Shown: piece by piece, positions 12,701 to 31,013 of the stretch
Position numbering within the stretch: position 1 is the stretch's first letter
How the letters are laid out: each line of letters starts with the position of its first letter
From: Mansonella perstans
Lineage: Eukaryota; Nematoda; Chromadorea; Rhabditida; Onchocercidae
Direction: 5' to 3'
NCBI GenBank assembly: GCA_037074765.1
Contig: JBAMDO010000088.1
Coordinates: 1-64,000, forward strand
DNA length: 64,000 nucleotides
The notes under the pieces: generated by a model
What the model was told of the DNA's origin: nothing
What the model saw: the letters and a program-made list of their open reading frames with translations, nothing else
The model's database searches: none
Made by a program: the position numbers and the translations under genes

Positions 12701-13167
12701 CTGTTTATACTTTGATTTTGCACAGCTTGATTCAATCTCTTTTTGATATTTTTTAATCTTTTTGATGAAGTGAAATATGGATAAGCAGTTGTGATTATTT
12801 TTGCACTGATTAGTGGATCAAAAAAAAAATGAAGGATTGGAGAGTTCTCCATGATCAGTGACTGTTAGTAGATTCTAGCAGATTTAATCCGCTTTGGACT
12901 TCCATTTTCATATGAAAATGGATTTTGTGAAAATTGACTTCTTTTACCCATTTAAAATGTTCATTGTGAAATTTCAGGACAAAATTTTATGAATTTGATA
13001 TGAAACCAACGTGTAAACGTTGTTACGATCGTTTCCCAACGGAATTAAAGAAAAGAATTAGCGACAGTTTGAAGGAACGAGATCTGGAAAATGAAAGAAA
13101 CAAAATGATGTTGCAAAGGCGGTCCACTAGTCCATTTCAACAGCAAACAAATAACTCTAAAAGATGA
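9780..13167 (+). CDS. unc-97: UNC-97 / PINCH, five-LIM-domain adhesion adaptor
   Basis: Eight exons join in phase: 9780-9928, 10629-10741, 11006-11126, 11352-11504, 11694-11844, 11944-12036, 12415-12539 and 12978-13167, giving 364 residues. The product matches the PINCH family almost continuously. LIM1 starts at Cys23 (CVRC...WHSDC), followed by [11 protein letters not shown] and CEHDFH. Further LIM signatures are [39 protein letters not shown] and [11 protein letters not shown], and the C-terminal LIM has [12 protein letters not shown]. In the family LIM1 binds integrin-linked kinase, forming the ILK-PINCH-parvin complex at muscle attachment sites; it is also found in nuclei. The tail is basic and Ser/Gln-rich. 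An in-frame Met at codon 6 is an alternative start. All introns are GT-AG. Confidence 0.95.
10294..10361 (+). repeat. Perfect 34-bp tandem duplication in unc-97 intron 1
   Basis: Two adjacent copies of a 34-base unit beginning TAGTTTTTATGAACTAATTG, each ending in TTGATTGCAG plus AAATATTT. Each copy contains an acceptor-like TTGCAG. Confidence 0.9.
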
Positions 13168-14937
13168 TATAAAGAGAGGAGCTTTTTGACCATCTGTTTT
13201 TATCAACTTTTGTGTTGAGATGTTAATCTAAGAAATGTCATCTTATTGCCTTTATGATTAAAAAATGATATTAAGGTACACGGAAAAACTGAACTGAATT
13301 GTAAATGGGTTATATTTTTAGAATGTAAGGCGTATTGGCGAAAAAATTGGATTTTCATGATTAAATTCTGCAGCAGTTTTTTTCGTTCCCCGTAAGAAAA
13401 TTATAGTGATCATATTGCAATCTGCAATCATGGGAAACACTTCGTTTTTTCTGCTATATTCATGTTTTTTCAACCCCCGAAACTGATTTTCTGTTATTCG
13501 GCAAATTTTGCGAATTTCTTTCACGTTATTACGGTTGGTTGCTCAATCACTATGGTTTTTCTTATCTTTCATTTATCACGAGGCAACATAATGAGGTCTA
13601 TCATCGGTTATAAGCCATAAAAATAGTGGTAATTTGTGCATCTACAATAATGCTTTTTTTTTGCTGTGCTTTTTTTTTGCTGTTTTACAGGATTTTAAAA
13701 GTCTGGAAGCAAAATTTTAATTTGTTTTACATTGCTGTACAATTAATATTGCGTTATTGTCGGTTTTTTTAATAACAAAATCTTTTCATTTATACTTGTT
13801 TAAACAGTATAACATTACAATTTTTCATGCTTTCGTTATCAAAATAAAAATTGTATTATTTGAATTTCCTCCATGCTGAAATGTATCTAAATCGTAATGT
13901 GTACTTAACACATATTTCGCACACGTTAAGATATCAGAAGAATCACGCAATACTCTGCTATGGAATCATTATGTTTAACTCGTTCATCGGTTGTTAAGTT
14001 GTAAAATAATAAGTGTACCTTCTACGATCATTTTTGGAATAACGTGAAGGTGAAGAATTTTTATTTATCTGTTGGCGTAATGTCTTATCGGTTGTTATGA
14101 ATGAAATTAGGGGGAAAAAGGTTGCTAGAATAGCAAGCAATACGTATTGCAAACCTATTCTAAATTATATTAATAATCGCTTGGAAGTCGCTAATGATTA
14201 GTCATTTTTTTTTTTTTTGTTAACAACTGAGATCAAATAAGAAAAGGAGAAAAAAACTGTTGATAGAGATTTGTTAAGCTTATCAAACAATAAAGATATA
14301 TAAAATTACACATTCTCAGAGAAACATAAAGTGTATGAGGGAAGTGGAAAGAATAGAAATTTCAACAGGCCTTCCAATGGATTTCAACCATGAAATACGT
14401 TACCGAAGGTAGCTTCATCGGTTGAAGGTCACGAAGGATAGAAAGATTTCGTCTGTGATATCGAATAGATGCCGATCTGTTGAATGTTTACAACTCTGAC
14501 TCTCTAACTGCGTGAGGAGCGAGCGTAAAAATTAAGAATAAGAAGGATGAAAATTAGTTTGACCAGTTGACTCCATTTCTAGCAGTATTTTTAGTATCTT
14601 ATACATCTAAACTATAGGATTAATAATTGGCAACAATTTAGAATTATGGTGCGATTCTGATGATTAAAAGTTTTAAAAAAAGTCTGAATCCATATGAATG
14701 AGGTTTGAACAGTCTATATGTTTTTGCTTTTCTGGTTGAGAGTGGCTGTCCCTCTAAAAAATTGCAAGAAAAACGACCAAAAGCAATCAGATATGGCTTT
14801 CGATTAGAATTTTGACTCAATTGATCGTACTTCTTCAGTTTATCGTACCGTCAGTAGTAATTTTATAAAATTTAATATATTTATAAATGTTTTAGACGTA
14901 CTCTATTGGCTGAATCATTTTAAAGTGTGGAATAAGC
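13168..14937. other. Intergenic region between unc-97 and the GPR107-like gene
   Basis: No gene was found. An AATAAA-type polyadenylation signal in a CAAAATAAAAATTG context near 13840 could belong to unc-97, though it is 0.7 kb past the stop. A T tract lies near 14205-14220. The 68-residue minus-strand ORF at 13318-13524 has no coding features. Confidence 0.5.
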
Positions 14938-20080
<5,143 letters not shown>

Positions 20081-23000
20081 ATTTGTGGTGAATTTCTTGA
20101 CTAAAAAATGTTGCTCATTATGGTTTCCGATCAAATTATTTAAAATTCTGTTTATTAAACATCTGAAAACTTATGAGACAGAGAACGTTTTATGCAATTT
20201 ATTAGATAACATGTTTTGCTGTGAATGTCCTGGTTCATGTTCAATACCAACGCATAGCATTAGGTTCTTTCTTTAATTTTTCTTTTTCTCTTTTTTTCAC
20301 TCACCTCTTTCTTTATCATAAGCGTCATTGTGCGCTTTATTGATATGCCACAAATAGAATGAAGTCTATTTTTCTCGTTCATCTTATTATTGTTGTATTG
20401 TTGTGTGATTTAAATCTGTGCAATTGAAATTTTAAAACATAGATCTAAATTTCCACAGCTCTTGCACGTAAATTTATCACATGATGATGATGTGTACATA
20501 TGCCGTACTTGCAAGATTCATTAAGGGTCTTCAAAATCTAAAGAGCAGTTAGGACTAAAATGTCATGATGATAGGCTATGCAAATATTGCATAGCTTTCG
20601 ATATGCTTTATTTATTTGTATTTGTCAAAATATTGCTTAGTTTTTTTCTGAAAAATTGTTATGCCTAAACCGAAGGGTGATTAATTTATTTTTAGTTGTG
20701 CAACTTTTTTTTTTGCATTTGTTCTTATCTAAAACTGGCTGCTATTACTGCAGTTAAATTTTTGCATTATATTAGATTTTTTTTCTCTTCATTTTTTTTT
20801 ATTATTAAGCGATGTTAACTAGTTAAGAAAAGCAATCATCTCTCAGTTGTCGAGAAGCCTGTGGCTGAATGTATGAGTGGTAGAGAGGGCATCGGGGATG
20901 AAATGATTGATTATAAATAAGAAACTGATGTGAATGATAGTGGTGAAATGAAGTATATTTACGTTTTCTTAGTGCTGAAATTTAAATTACAGCCTTGCAG
21001 GATTCGAGTTAGTGCTTTTTCTCTTCTAGAATTATGTTTTTGTTTTATTTTTGATTTATATAAAATTCAATGGTTAACATTTGTTTGATTTGGATCGGAC
21101 AAAGAAAGCAAACATTCTTCCTTCAGATATGAAAAAAAAAGTTTTGGTCTCTATTCATGTGTATTATTTTGCGTTTTGATGCATTTTCTGACAGTGCATT
21201 CGTGTCAAATAACCAGGAATTTTACTCTGGAGTTGGATTTAATGAAGAAATTAAAATACTCATCGTTGTCATTAACAAAAAAGAAAATATAACAAGAAAA
21301 GTTTCGGTTAATCTTGGAGTGCATTTCATTTTATTGACATTTTACTTGTCAACTTGTAAGGATTTGCACAAGATTTCGTTGCTTTTCATTGCTATAATTG
21401 TCGCTTACTATAGCTAAAATAAATAACCACATATAGTATCTCTGATACGTAGAAAGCTCCAATATAATTTTGAAGATATCGTGCAGATGGAATAATAGGC
21501 AGTAGTTTGTAAAAGTTTTTAATCTGTTAGTGACAGACTGAATTCGAGATATGAAATTCCATTACGCCGAAAATTTGTCTAATGTTATAGAAAAACCAAT
21601 ATTGTATGAGTTTCGTCTTTAAATCTTATCCAAATGCAAAATACTATTTTTTTTTTAGAAACCTACACTTTTGCTCAGGCCATGTTATCTGTATTGTGCG
21701 AGTTATTTTCGTTTTCTTTTCCTCTCTAAGTGTAACTCATCTGACAGGTTGGCTTAGAATTGGAACTTTAAACAACTTTGTTGGAATTCTTGTCAAATTA
21801 GATTCAAGATAAACTGAATGAAGTCTAATCAAAGGATCAAAGGAAGCTTATAGTACACATTACAAATCTATAATAATGGCAGCTTGACGTTGTTTAACAT
21901 TCATGTCCATTACTGTACAGTTTCTAAATACTCGGAAGTTCGATGCTGAAGCCTGGCTATTAATGAGGTCAGTTTAAATTTAAAATTGAAAATCGGTTCT
22001 ATTCCGACAGCTTTTGAGTACGTGAATGCTTTAGGACGTTTAAATATTAGTTGATTATGAAAATCTATGAATTAATACTGTAAATATATCGAAAGTGCCA
22101 GTGGTTAGAAAAATAACTGATGTAACAATTTGTTGCAACAAAAAAAAAAACTTCATGGGAAAGACTTAAGATGATGTCATCGATGTATTAGTAAAATTAA
22201 AATTGAAAAAGATGTTAATATTCGGAGTTCCTTGAAATGAAATTAATTGTTGTTCTTAATCCAGTAGAATAAATGAATCACAAGTAAGGTTACGGAATTA
22301 GCGAATGTTACTGTCACAGAATTTGATATTCTTAAATTTAAAGCAAATATGATGAAAAAAAAAAAACAGAGTGTTTTTTTAATGAAGTCCATTTGTGAAG
22401 TGCTTTTTATCCATCATCTCCTTCATCAATCTTAATTTATTTAAATTAACTACAAGAAATTTAGGAAATTTGTAATTGCTTTTCTCTCTTCAAAATTCTT
22501 TATCTAAATCGTTCATATTAAGAAGCATAACCTAATTTAGATACAGTTAACAGTGGCTAATAATAAACTGATATTTGAACAACATTTAAGAAATAGTACA
22601 GAGTAAAACAAAAAAGTCCGGTCATTCCATGCATGATCGATCACTATTCTGCGTTATTGTAATGCTGATAAGTAGTAAATCTTTTCTCTTTTAGAACAGC
22701 GATAACTATACCATCCTTATCTTATTCATTCCGTTTCAAGAAGAAATTCAATCTTTGATAGTAATGTGTAAAGCAATCTAATATTTGATAATATTGATGA
22801 GTAAAATAAAAATATTAGGAAAGTTGCAATTGATAGGTTACATTAAGTGGTTAAACAATTTCCTCTGGAAATAGATAGAAAAGTACTGTCAAAGTTAGAG
22901 AAAGACTGAGTGAATCAAACAATTCTTTGGAAAACCAATCAAACTTGATCATCTCTAGAAAGCTAACTCACAGAAAGAATTTGAAATAAACTCTTTCTAT

Positions 23001-24129
23001 GTTATCTTACTCTGTGTTTAAACACACTTTACCAATGCTTAACACTGCAAGTGAAAAAGTGAATTTATAAGAAATTACAGACTTACAATGGTTAACTAAA
23101 GCTGTATTATATCTGTCTCAATGAATAAAAACATTGTATAACAGATATTTGGCGTAATCCATGGATAATATGGTATTTAATTTAATTGTAAAATTTAAGG
23201 TTGACGATTAAAAAGGATACTTTTAATACTTTTGCAAAGCCATCCTCTAAAAGGACACTTACACCGAATTTCATTACCGTCAATAAATAAATATTTAACT
23301 GACCGACCGAAACAATCTTCTAAACCTATAAATTTCAACCAAAACTTTTACAATAATAGAGAATCAGTGTTAGTTTGATGACAATGGCATCATATTTGAT
23401 TTATGTATTATTCCGAACCTAAAAGTTTTAAAAGAATTGAAAGGATAAACTAAAGCTCAGGAAATGATAAGACAGACTGAATGGATCCACTAGTGAGAAA
23501 AAGAAAGGGAAGGTAAAGAAAAGTCATTTTTCGGTTGGAAATCCGGTAGCGATGGAAGAATGAATCATGTTGAATCACTGTAGCAAGTGATTTCTACCGA
23601 ACAACATGAACATATTATATGCTATATTCTAGTATTTTCTAGTAAAACTTATTTTCACTGCAGTTCTCATCTTGCGGTGCCTTAATTTTTTCTTCTCCAA
23701 TCGGTATATTTTTCTTGCCTTATAAATTCTTAACAACTATAAACTACTGATATAAACACATATATAGACTTTCTACAAGTTCTAAACTAATATAGCGAGG
23801 TATGACTAGAAATATGAAAATGTGACAAATCACTACCAGGCAGTTTCTGCAAGTTTTCAAGTGTACATATTATTAAATCAACGAAGGTTTTTTTGTTCAA
23901 AAAATTCTGGAATTATGATTACAATCAGAAACTGATCACAAAAGATTAGTGAATGATAACATTCTATAATGCATATGCTTTCCTTTTTCAAAGATCATTT
24001 TTGAAATATTCGAGAAATTATTCTCCGTAGTTGCAGCAAGTAAATGACTTTTACTTTTCCGAAGAATTTCGTATTTTTAATAAAAAAATCATAATGCATG
24101 GAAAAGAAAGAAACAGCAAAAAAATTTAA
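20081..24129. other. 4-kb gene-poor interval
   Basis: The first part is probably 3' UTR of the GPR107-like gene. No exon chain, RNA gene or mobile element was recognised. The ORFs of 68-102 residues lack splice sites or domains, and the sequence is uniformly AT-rich. Confidence 0.45.
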
Positions 24130-24936
24130 TCATTTCCTAGCTTCAACCATGATAATATGATAACCGAATTGCGTTTTCACTGGTGGGTCAGTGTACACAG
24201 GCTTATCAACAGTACTGTTTGGAAGAAGAAATGCGGCACTCTGAAATGCATCCACCATTGATCCACGAGTCATCCAACCCAGATCACCCTGAATTAGTGG
24301 TATCAAATCAGTGGTATCAAAAAGACCAAAGACAATGATAATGCAGTAAGTGTAGCGCATTTCCGGGCTCACCATTGATATCTATTTATTAAAGAATAAA
24401 GAAATGATAAGCTGGAATAATTCTTGCTATTACAATCGCTGACACCATTCAAATAGGATGAAAATGACGAAAAAGAAAAGTAGTGTAAATCTTCTATTTC
24501 TTGACCCGAAAGCTAGTACAAGATACAGTAAACGTACTACCTACCCCTAATTTAGCTTTATCTTCACTATAATTCGCAGCTACTTCGTTGAACTTCAAAC
24601 CAGACTTCAATTTCTCAATCGCTTCCATTGCTTTCCCCTGCAATAATATTTACAAATGTTATCGCCACATTGCTTCAACAGAACAAATGTATCCACTATA
24701 AAAACAAAAGCATCAAACAGTACCAAAACATCCATCCATAAAGAAACATGATGTCATCTTAGAAAAAACAACAAACTGAAAGTTCCTAGAAGAGGAAAAT
24801 ACACCTGTTTCTCGCATAAAATATGTCTGACTTTAATAGCAGTACCACCTTTGGCTCTCTTCTTTCCAGAACTACCTCCTTTCGAGGAGGTATCAGTTCC
24901 AGCGGCGTTCTTACTATCATTCTTTTTCGACGGCAT
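24130..24936 (-). CDS. pinn-4: Parvulin-type peptidyl-prolyl cis-trans isomerase (PIN4 family)
   Basis: Three exons (24936-24805, 24637-24545, 24288-24130) join in phase 0 to 127 residues, the usual PIN4 length. A Lys/Ser/Gly-rich basic N-terminus ([10 protein letters not shown]) precedes the parvulin fold: [48 protein letters not shown], then [19 protein letters not shown] at the end. The enzyme isomerises Xaa-Pro bonds; family members lack a WW domain and associate with DNA, pre-ribosomes or mitochondria. The residues that shape the active site (HIL, MTRGSM, FGYHI) are present. An in-frame Met 12 codons upstream (24972) is possible, but homology favours MPSKK. The gene lies 1.2 kb downstream of KIN17 on the same strand. 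Confidence 0.96.
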
Positions 24937-25596
24937 TTTCACACTGCATTCAAGTTCTTCAAGAAATAACATTTATTCAACCTTATGACTTAATCTAAAG
25001 GAACACTTCCTTCCCTCAATGATAACACTTCAAAAAATTCCGGATCAACCCGTTGAACCACAATTTGGTAGCAGTACAAACTTGCTTCTCCTAAATAAAG
25101 ACATAATTTCTCAAATGTAGCCATAATTAACTTTCCCTCAAGTTTAAAAATATGAGAACTTTCGGACATATCACCTGTTATAGGTTAGCACTGTAATATT
25201 GTTATTGCCTGTAACAATGACACAGTTGAGTAGGATTCTATAAAATTGACTTATTAGAATGTCAACGAAAAATCAAGAAAAATTTCGAAACGTGTTTATG
25301 AACATACTTCAAAGATCTAAATACTAATCCTTCAGAAAAATCGATAATAAACAAAATTTCAAACAATAGCAAACATAAAGAAGAAACTGTGATTGATTAA
25401 GAGAAAATAAAAAACTGCAAAAGAATAACTGTTGGCAGCAATTAGCACCGATAGCTTCAAATAATGGAACAAATTTACTGTATTAAAATGACCATAGCAA
25501 TTGTTAGCATCAAATGATAAAAAATGAAAATCGATAATTTTACAGGATCCTAATTGAATGATTGGATTGATGCACAGATCGATCAAGCGTTTTTAT

Positions 25597-25633
<37 letters not shown>

Positions 25634-26107
25634 CGCACATTTATGGTTATATATATATATATACAAATTTGGTACTAGTCCATAAAATTTCTTAACTACT
25701 CAACTCCTTATAATTACTCTTATACCAACTATAGAAATGAGCAGAATTAAACAGAACTGCACAAATTTCAATGCCGAAGAAAAGTGAAATATACAATTTG
25801 TTCAATATTCAGGACGGCATATAGAACCTACTGAGAATTTCAGTATATCGGGAAAGATAAGTCAGTTTGGCTTCGAACAGCTCAAAGGCAAAGACAGCAA
25901 TTTATTTATTTATTACTAGGTACTCAAAGCTGCTAATTTTCATGATGCCACAAAATAAACCGGATAAACTGCCAGTATTTACCTACCAGATTTATACATT
26001 CTGCAAATTAGCTAATGAAAGGTCAGTGGAGCAAATAAAGTAATAAAAATCTTGTTGGGATCGCCTCGAGTAAAACGATACACTCGCAGTCATAATGGTG
26101 AAGTGTT
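24937..26107. other. Spacer between KIN17 and PIN4
   Basis: This 1.2-kb stretch holds a long T tract (about 25602-25630) and a TA run (about 25650-25662). No coding exon was recognised. It carries the 3' UTR of KIN17 and the 5' region of PIN4. Confidence 0.5.
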
Positions 26108-29100
26108 TCATTGTTTGAGTTTGCAAGCATCCTCATATGGTAAACATAAAATTCGTCCTTTGGCAAAACTTTCATCAAGGCATAAGATTACGGAGAATTT
26201 CTCTTCTTCAATTGCTTGCAATATAGCTTTCTTTCCACGATACGCCCCGTTAACAACCAACATCTTACGACCCAAAGCCGGTATCACCGTTTCAACATGT
26301 TCTTGGCTGACTTCCAGTGAACACCCTAAATCAACTCACTAAATCAACTGATAGAGTTATTAGAGAAGTGTAAAAATCTTCGCATTTTGACGATTGAATA
26401 TGGTATTAAATAATTCGATTTAATAATTAAACTGCACAGTCTGAGTGAAATTTAAAAATAAACTAACAAGGTCGCAGCAAAATTAAGCAGTTCATGAATG
26501 ATGAAAACTTCAAGCATTTCATCTTCAAATTCACTAGCAATGTATGTACCGGTATAGATACCACCTAATAGTTATGTTCGGATTTTAAGAACTGTTACAC
26601 AATAAACACTTTGCGTTGTAAAATTTTTCACCATAGATCTTGCCATCGCAAACAGAAAACTAAAGGCCAAAGGCATAACTAACAGAAAAACCAACCGTTC
26701 ACATCCAGAACAGCGGTGAAATCGTCCACTAACTGCTTTATTACACCTTTTGCTTTGTAGAAATCATCACCAAATTTTTTCGTAATAATCTAGAATTACA
26801 AAAAATTATAATAAAAATTTATATTATCCAGGTCTCCACAGCATTCATTCCATTTCAGGCAGTAGTACAGCTATATCTTAATTTCATGAAATGTCGCTAA
26901 AAAAAGTTCGCGGCATACAACATTAACCACGCGGCAGAAACCATTATCATCTAATGCTACCATTGCACACACTGCACCGGTGTGTACTATATTTGACTTC
27001 CATTGTTTATTCTCCATAAACTCGTAATATAGAAGTTCCACTTTCAAGCGAACTTTGTGTATATGCTACTTGTTCACAAAAAACTAAAAAAAGAATACTT
27101 ACTTTTACGACAATCCCTTCATGAAGCCAACTGTATCGTCTATTTTGTTTTTCTTTGCGACGTTCTTCCATTTCCATGATTTCATCCAAGGCATTTTTCT
27201 TTGGTTTCAGACCTTGCTTCCGATTTTCACTGGGCGCAACAATCACATCATCTAGGCAACGTAAAAAAGATAAAATACAACAGAAATATACTGTCTATTA
27301 GAAAAAAGTTCCAATGATTAAATCACTAGTATTTCTATAAAATGAATATTTATAATGATCAATACCCCGTAAAGGCCTTTAGACCTTCACTGGGCTAGGC
27401 CGAATGCATTAAAAGGCATTAAAAAAGACCAATATATAAGAGCAACTCAGAAACTGGTATTGCAAGAAAATAATACCATGCTTTTTCAAAAAATCACCTT
27501 TTAATTCTCTCTTCGAGGTTGAGGCGCTAGAGGAATCATCCTTGTGTTGATGCTTTTTAGTTTTGTCTAAATTCGATTCAAATTTCGTCTCTCTTTTGAC
27601 TTTCGCATCAAATATAGAACTCAACGTCGATGTAGTTGGCCTGATGAGTTCCTATAAACGAACAATAATTAAGAAAATACTGAATCAAAAGCTAAGTCAC
27701 CAACCAGTGCCATCAGTCACTTGACTGGTTATCCACTTTAACAAATATGGAACTCCAACGCTGCTAATTATTCCTACACGCCTAATTAATCAAATAGTCA
27801 CTTTGAGGCACCAATCAATATCAGATTTACAAACTTATTTGTTTCTCTTATGCTCAGTAAATTTCTGCAAAATCATCCATGCATAAGGTGATGCTTCCTT
27901 AATTCATCTGTTTAAAAGAAAGCTTTACTCTGGGAATGGAAATGTAATAACCACTCACATCATCGACTAACTTCTTTGTCGACAAAGAAAAAGTAACTTT
28001 CTCACCATCACCGGTACGAAGTAATTCCGTGGGATGACTTCTACTCGCTTCTAATGATTGTTGTTGTTTTTCACGAGCTCTTCAAAAGACAATATTCTTT
28101 GTAATTAGGTAAAAGTAAAAGAAAAGTTACAAGTATAGCCTATCACACTTGATATTTCTTTTTAGTTTCCATATTTAGATTGATTTCAACGAACAAGCAA
28201 GCTTAACAACAAAAAACAAGAGTTCCAAATCCGCTTCAGAACTTGGACGAGTGCTGTCTATAATGGACAAATACCTTTCCGCTTGTTCCTCCAGTAACTG
28301 CTGTAATCGTTCTTCATCATCATGTATAGCTTTAACCTTATAAAATGCTTCCTGTTTTTTGAGCTCTTCTTGTTGATCAATCCATGCAATAAACCAACCT
28401 AAAAGATTATTTTACCCATTTTAGATATCCCTAGATGGCATTTAAGTGATAGCAATTGTTCAGTAATTATAGACAAAGGATATGGAATGCCATTCCGAAT
28501 TTTACCACATCACAAGCAATTTATATATAAATAGAACCAAATTTACAAAGAAAAAAATGAGAAAAACGAAGCATTAACCTTTCTCTGTTTGATCAACATG
28601 GCATTTGCCAGATTTTCCGAGATAAATAACAAAACTCGTTAAAGTATGCCACTTTGTAGAATTCATATGCGTATGCATTTTATCACGAATGTATTCCTGA
28701 TAAACTTCATTGGCACGAACGCGTTTGGTACCGAAAGTACTTCGTAACACCTAGTAAGTGATATTTCGATGAATCATTTAAACACATCTATTTCTTCCCA
28801 CCTTCCTCCTCACTTTTTACTACCCAGCAGTATCAAGCACAACAATCAGTGGTTAATCTAAAGTTACCTATCCCAAGACTGATACGCAAACTAGAAGAGT
28901 GATTTCACGAACTCAGTCCGCGAAAGACGATAAAAATTACGTGTAGAAGAACCATATATCACGTGTACAACTTATGATTATATGTCAGGGATATGAGGAA
29001 AAAAAAGAAAGAGGTTTAGGGCTAAAAGAAGTTTACAAGTAAGTCTTAAACTATGGTGAAGAATTTATGCTAAATTAACATATACCAGTGAAATGAACCT

Positions 29101-29443
29101 TCAAAAAATTATTTTCAAATTCTTCACTGTATTCTTTTAGATAAGTATTTGAATTTTCGGCAAACAATAGCAATTGTCGTTGATGCGCTTCACTCGTCAA
29201 ATGACATTTGAAGCCATTCTGATCACGACACTGTTTCTTACACATTTGGCAAAACCTGAAATACTGTTAAAAATATAGATTAATGAATTAGGATTATACA
29301 AAAACCTGCTTCTTTTAATTCATACAATAAATCCGATAAAACAATACAATTGTATCAGTTTCAAACCATCTCAATTTTTGCAAGCCTTTTGCTTTGCATC
29401 GACCGGCAATTTCCTTCGGTGTTCCTTTCTCATGCTTGCCCAT
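26108..29443 (-). CDS. KIN: KIN17 DNA/RNA-binding protein
   Basis: Nine exons join in phase to 421 residues: 29443-29367, 29255-29099, 28750-28579, 28398-28275, 28079-27959, 27651-27498, 27251-27103, 26789-26696 and 26325-26108. The N-terminus MGKHEKGTPKEIAGR and GLQKLRW lead into a C2H2 zinc finger (CQMCKKQCRDQNGFKCH...H). A winged-helix domain follows (FGTKRVRANEVYQEYIRDK, WHTLTSFVIYLG, GWFIAWID). Next come a coiled, charged middle (EERLQQLLEEQAE), a Lys-rich nuclear segment (LKPKKNALDEIMEMEE) and the tandem SH3-like/KOW end (HVETVIPALGRKMLVVNGAY, LPYEDACKLKQ). KIN17 binds curved DNA and RNA and takes part in DNA replication, the damage response and spliceosome-associated processing. Length and domain order match the family. 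The exon 5 acceptor (TTTTGAAG) is unusual but keeps phase. Confidence 0.95.
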
Positions 29444-30500
29444 TATTCACGGCCAACGAACAAGACACACACGCGCACGCAAAGTTTGACTTTGAAATTG
29501 GAATTAACAAACGCGTAATGTTTCGTTAACAGGTTTCAGCTTAGTTAGCAACGGCTGCATTTACTATGAAAACTTGCAATCCCACATGAAGAGTAAACAC
29601 TGTTGTTCAGGTGATTCCACGTGTTAGGTAGAATTGCCATACCCATGTTAATATCTGATACTGTGCATAGTATCTATCTATAACGTATGTTTTCAAATCA
29701 TTGTTAAAAAACCATTTAATCCTAAAAACTGTTCACTAGCGAAAAGGGAAAAATAATCGAGAACGGATTGCTAAGAGAGCTATAATCCCTCGTAAATTAT
29801 CCATTTTAGTTGGAAAAAGAATGGCACTGAGTTGAGAATACTTCTCATCTGAATTTTTTCCATTTGAAGCAAGAATTTTTCAATCAATCACGGCAATTTT
29901 TTCTTTTCAACTATAAAACAAAATTCGATACTGAATAGTTAAAATTATCGGACATAAGATTGAAATTTCACAAATTCTCAAATTTTTATCTGTCATTTCT
30001 GAATCCATCACTTTTAGTTAAAATTACAATTGCCCTTCCATTCCTTCTTGAACAACAACAACTCGCACTTAAATAAAGAGATAGACATAAACTGGGTTAC
30101 TTCTATTAACAATGGTAGGAATAATATCTTAATTTCAATTATTTCATATAAGTAGTAAATGAATTACTTTTTCTTTCAATTTCCTGACAATCGTAGTCTA
30201 AAAGTAAAAAAAAGAAAAACAATACTAATTTGTAAAAGTCACCGATCTTCTTTTAACCACAACAAAATTTAACAATGGCCAGTGGATAATTCAGTTAAAA
30301 TTTATATTGTAAAAAGAAACTATTCATTGCAATAATTTGCATAAATGAAAAAATTACGTAGGAATAAAAATACTGTTTAATAAAAAAATAAAATAGTTTC
30401 GATGAAGCGGCGTAACGTGGCGGTCTAACGTAGGATTGCGGATTTCTAGAATCTAACCGGTTTTAGAACAGAGGATAAGTCAAAGGCTGAACTGAATTGG
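29444..30500. other. Intergenic region upstream of KIN17
   Basis: AT-rich, with no coding exon found. It contains the KIN17 promoter region; a short CA/GC-rich patch (ACACACGCGCACGC, about 29466-29480) lies about 25-40 bases before the start codon. Confidence 0.5.
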
Positions 30501-30508
30501 TTACTACA

Positions 30509-31013
30509 GAGGAGGAAATAGAGCAAATGGAAGAAGCATCATATTATTGATTACGATGGTCCAGCAACAACCAATGCCAAAGGTACTGAAATAGACTGGA
30601 AGAACGGGAAAAACGCTGCAAGAAAGGTTAATAAGTAGAAGCAGAAGAGAGGTAATGATGTTTGTCATTTCATTAAACAAACTGTCAAAGTGCAATCCTT
30701 CTTCAATTTCTTCGATTCTCCACCAATGGAAAATAAGGATGAAATCAGTGAGGATGATGATGAAACCGAAGCACACAAACTATTGAAAGCTGATTTTGAG
30801 ATTGGCCAGTTATTCCGTGACCAAATTGTGCCTAGAATGCTTTATAATACAAAGGAAGCGAGCAGAAGAATAATATGTTTGAATATCGCAGCGACGAATA
30901 CGAAGATGAGACGGAGGAGAATGGTACGTCTGAATACGGTAGCGATGAACACGAAGATGAGACAGAAGAGAATGATACGTCTGAGTATGGTAGCGATGAA
31001 TACGAAGAGATGA
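30509..31013 (+). pseudogene. Intronless, decayed NAP1 (nucleosome assembly protein) copy
   Basis: Conceptual translation gives DYDGPATTNAKGTEIDWKNG, then an in-frame stop after KVNK (about 30630), KQKRGNDVCHFIKQTVKV, SFFNFFDSPP, an acidic loop, and HKLLKADFEIGQLFRDQIVP. These are the core motifs of NAP1 histone chaperones (IDWK.GKN, SFFNFF, ADFEIG..R..IVPR). No introns break the stretch. There is an internal stop, a frame change upstream of DYDGP, and another near 30855 before the acidic tail starts. The 5' half of NAP1 is absent. It looks like a 5'-truncated retrocopy, though a diverged single-exon gene with sequence errors cannot be excluded. The acidic tail continues into the repeat array. 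Confidence 0.8.
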
